Shown here piece by piece: positions 19,294-20,887 of a stretch of DNA of 20,887 bases. Position numbers and translations under genes: made by a program. Source of the stretch: a virus; the IMG/VR virus record IMGVR_UViG_3300050138_000151, positions 1 to 20,887 of that record. One strand, 5' to 3'. Positions within the stretch are counted from its first letter, which is position 1; every line of letters starts with the position of its first letter. Under the pieces are notes generated by a model that was not told the origin of the DNA, ran no database searches, and saw only the letters and a list, made by a program, of their open reading frames with translations.

Positions 19294-20887
19294 TGAAGTA
19301 TATTGTCCCCGACTTTGAAAGTGTGAGTTGTGTGGACCTGAAGAAAGTCGGGGCATGGCGCTACGCCGAAGATATCACCACGAATATCATCGTACTTCGT
19401 TGGGCCTATAGCAATAGTGAACGTATTGGCACTTGGCATCCCGGCGATCCGTTCCCGTTCGCCGCAGAGATCGGGGCCGGTTATATCTTCAATGCCCACA
19501 ATGCGGCCTTTGAGAAGGCCCTGTGGCGCCTTCACATGATGCCGGTGTATGGTTGGCCCGCCTTGCCAAACCAGTTCTGGGACTGCTCCCTGGCCCGCTG
19601 CGCCAACCTCTGTCTGCCGCAGGGCTTGGATGAAGCGGTACGCGCCTTGCGACTGCCGTCCCAGAAGGATACCGAGGCCAGTAAACTGACGATCGGGTTG
19701 TCCAAGTTCGATCGCAAGGGTTATCTTGCGGAGATTACGCCCGACATTCTCCGCACAGTGGACGAATACTGCGCCGACGACTGCCGCGCCCAGAAGGGCC
19801 TGCGCGAACGGGTCGGCACCTTGAGCCCGGCCGAGCGCCAAGTATGGATGCTAGACCAGCGGATCAATGAACGGGGCTTCAGGATCGACCTGGACCTTGT
19901 TGATAGTATGGCGAAGATCGTGGACGATGCCACGGTGCCGATGCTGGCGGAGTTCACGGCGATCACCGGCATTCCGAAGCTGGGAAGTCCGAAGCTGCTG
20001 GCATGGTGCCGTGAACGCGGTGTTCATCTGCCGAACCTACAGAAAGAAACGATCGCAACAATCTTGAAGGAGGACGATCCCGATGCAGAAGATTATGAAG
20101 AACTTGCAGATGACGAAGTTGGAACCACACGAACGGAGGAATTATCGGAGGATGTCCGCCGCGCTCTTAAAATTAAGCAGCTTGTTGGCAGCGCGAGCGT
20201 CAAGAAATTGGCGCGCGCCAAAATGTGCGTCGGCTCTGATAGCCGAGTACATGGATCACTACAATATCATGGCGCTGGTCCCGGTTTGTGGGCGGGACGT
20301 TTACTGCAACCTCACAATTTTCCAAGGGGCACTCTCACAGCCGTTGAAAAAGAAACGAAAGCCGACTTCCTCACGCGTAAAGTAGAAGCCCTTCAAACAG
20401 GAGACTGGAAATATGTCGAGGCGACAGTTGGGCCGGCAGTCGAGACTGTCGTTTCTTCGCTCCGCCATATCATCGTACCATCACTTGGGCGAGAGTTGGT
20501 GGTTGGCGACTTTGCTGGCATTCAAGCACGTATCGCGCTCGCGGCGGCAGGACAACATGACAAGACGGCGTTGATGGCGGCGGGCTACGATGTCTATATC
20601 GACATGTGTTGTGAAATCTTTAATATGCCGAAGTTCGACACGCGCGATGAAAAATTAGTCGAGGCATTCAAAGCCCAATTTAATGAACTGCGCCAGATCG
20701 GAAAGCACACCGTCCTTGGCTTGGGCTTCCAAATGGGATGGAAGAAGTTCAAGCTGCGTTATTGCAAAGATCGGCCCGACGATTTCGCTGAAGGTGTGGT
20801 ATCCCTATACCGTAATGACTGGGCGCCGCAAGTGCCGAAGCTCTGGTGCGGGCTCGACGCGGCGGCGCGCGACACTGTGTGGGAAAG
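19293..20887 (+). CDS. Family A DNA polymerase with 3'-5' exonuclease (partial)
   Basis: The frame stays open to the window end; 531 codons are visible and the C-terminus is missing. Exonuclease motifs are PDFES (Asp7, Glu9), FNAHNAAFE (67-75) and YCADDC (Tyr159, Asp163). The polymerase part has QPHNFPRG (339-346), then motif A GDFAGIQAR (405-413) with Asp406. The O-helix/motif B region is RQIGKHTVLGLGFQMG (467-482), with Lys471. Motif C is beyond the window. This is the phage replicative polymerase of the T7/PolA class, with proofreading. It closes the visible replication operon. The start overlaps the 88-residue gene, and internal frames in this region are shadows. The segment about residues 258-285 is acidic and likely a flexible insert. 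Confidence 0.93.
   Translation, partial: MKYIVPDFESVSCVDLKKVGAWRYAEDITTNIIVLRWAYSNSERIGTWHPGDPFPFAAEIGAGYIFNAHNAAFEKALWRLHMMPVYGWPALPNQFWDCSLARCANLCLPQGLDEAVRALRLPSQKDTEASKLTIGLSKFDRKGYLAEITPDILRTVDEYCADDCRAQKGLRERVGTLSPAERQVWMLDQRINERGFRIDLDLVDSMAKIVDDATVPMLAEFTAITGIPKLGSPKLLAWCRERGVHLPNLQKETIATILKEDDPDAEDYEELADDEVGTTRTEELSEDVRRALKIKQLVGSASVKKLARAKMCVGSDSRVHGSLQYHGAGPGLWAGRLLQPHNFPRGTLTAVEKETKADFLTRKVEALQTGDWKYVEATVGPAVETVVSSLRHIIVPSLGRELVVGDFAGIQARIALAAAGQHDKTALMAAGYDVYIDMCCEIFNMPKFDTRDEKLVEAFKAQFNELRQIGKHTVLGLGFQMGWKKFKLRYCKDRPDDFAEGVVSLYRNDWAPQVPKLWCGLDAAARDTVWE

Overview
The window is part of a tailed double-stranded DNA phage (or prophage) genome. It has a podovirus-like structural block and a phage replication block, with the dense, stop/start-overlapping gene packing typical of phages. 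The head-to-tail connector type portal, the Bbp19-like protein and the DUF2800/DUF2815/family A polymerase set point to a proteobacterial podovirus. The high GC and the CTTGAC-type -35 boxes would fit an alphaproteobacterial host, but this is inference. No integrase, tRNA, CRISPR array or insertion sequence was seen.

Leftward block (1-6809, minus strand): read in transcription order it holds terminase small subunit, terminase large subunit, a 66-residue protein, a 38-residue membrane peptide, portal, a 75-residue protein, a Bbp19-like protein, scaffold, a 59-residue basic protein and the major capsid protein. Most junctions are TAATG or ATGA overlaps, so this is one packaging and head-assembly operon. 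Internal sigma70-like promoters stand before the 66-residue gene and before the capsid gene. About 6801-7383 is a divergent control region with inverted and direct repeats.

Rightward block part 1 (7384-10868, plus strand): fifteen or so small genes, mostly of unknown function. They include a helix-turn-helix protein, a zinc-ribbon protein, a 26-residue membrane peptide and a rho-independent terminator near 7900. A primase-polymerase/RepA-like helicase gene (10865-12736) then runs the opposite way. It shares a CTAG stop palindrome with the zinc-ribbon gene and is divergent from the next operon.

Rightward block part 2 (12785 to the end, plus strand): SprT-like metallopeptidase, SNF2-type helicase, an accessory protein, a 70-residue protein, DUF2800 Cas4-like nuclease, DUF2815 single-strand-binding protein, an 88-residue protein and a family A DNA polymerase cut by the window end. 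Together these can unwind, prime, protect, copy and process phage DNA.

The main discovery candidate lies in the SNF2 helicase. Its frame is interrupted by a complete intein (13927-14772). The intein DNA also encodes, in a different reading frame, an HNH homing endonuclease (14019-14747). The splicing element and its mobility nuclease are therefore two overlapping genes instead of one fused protein.
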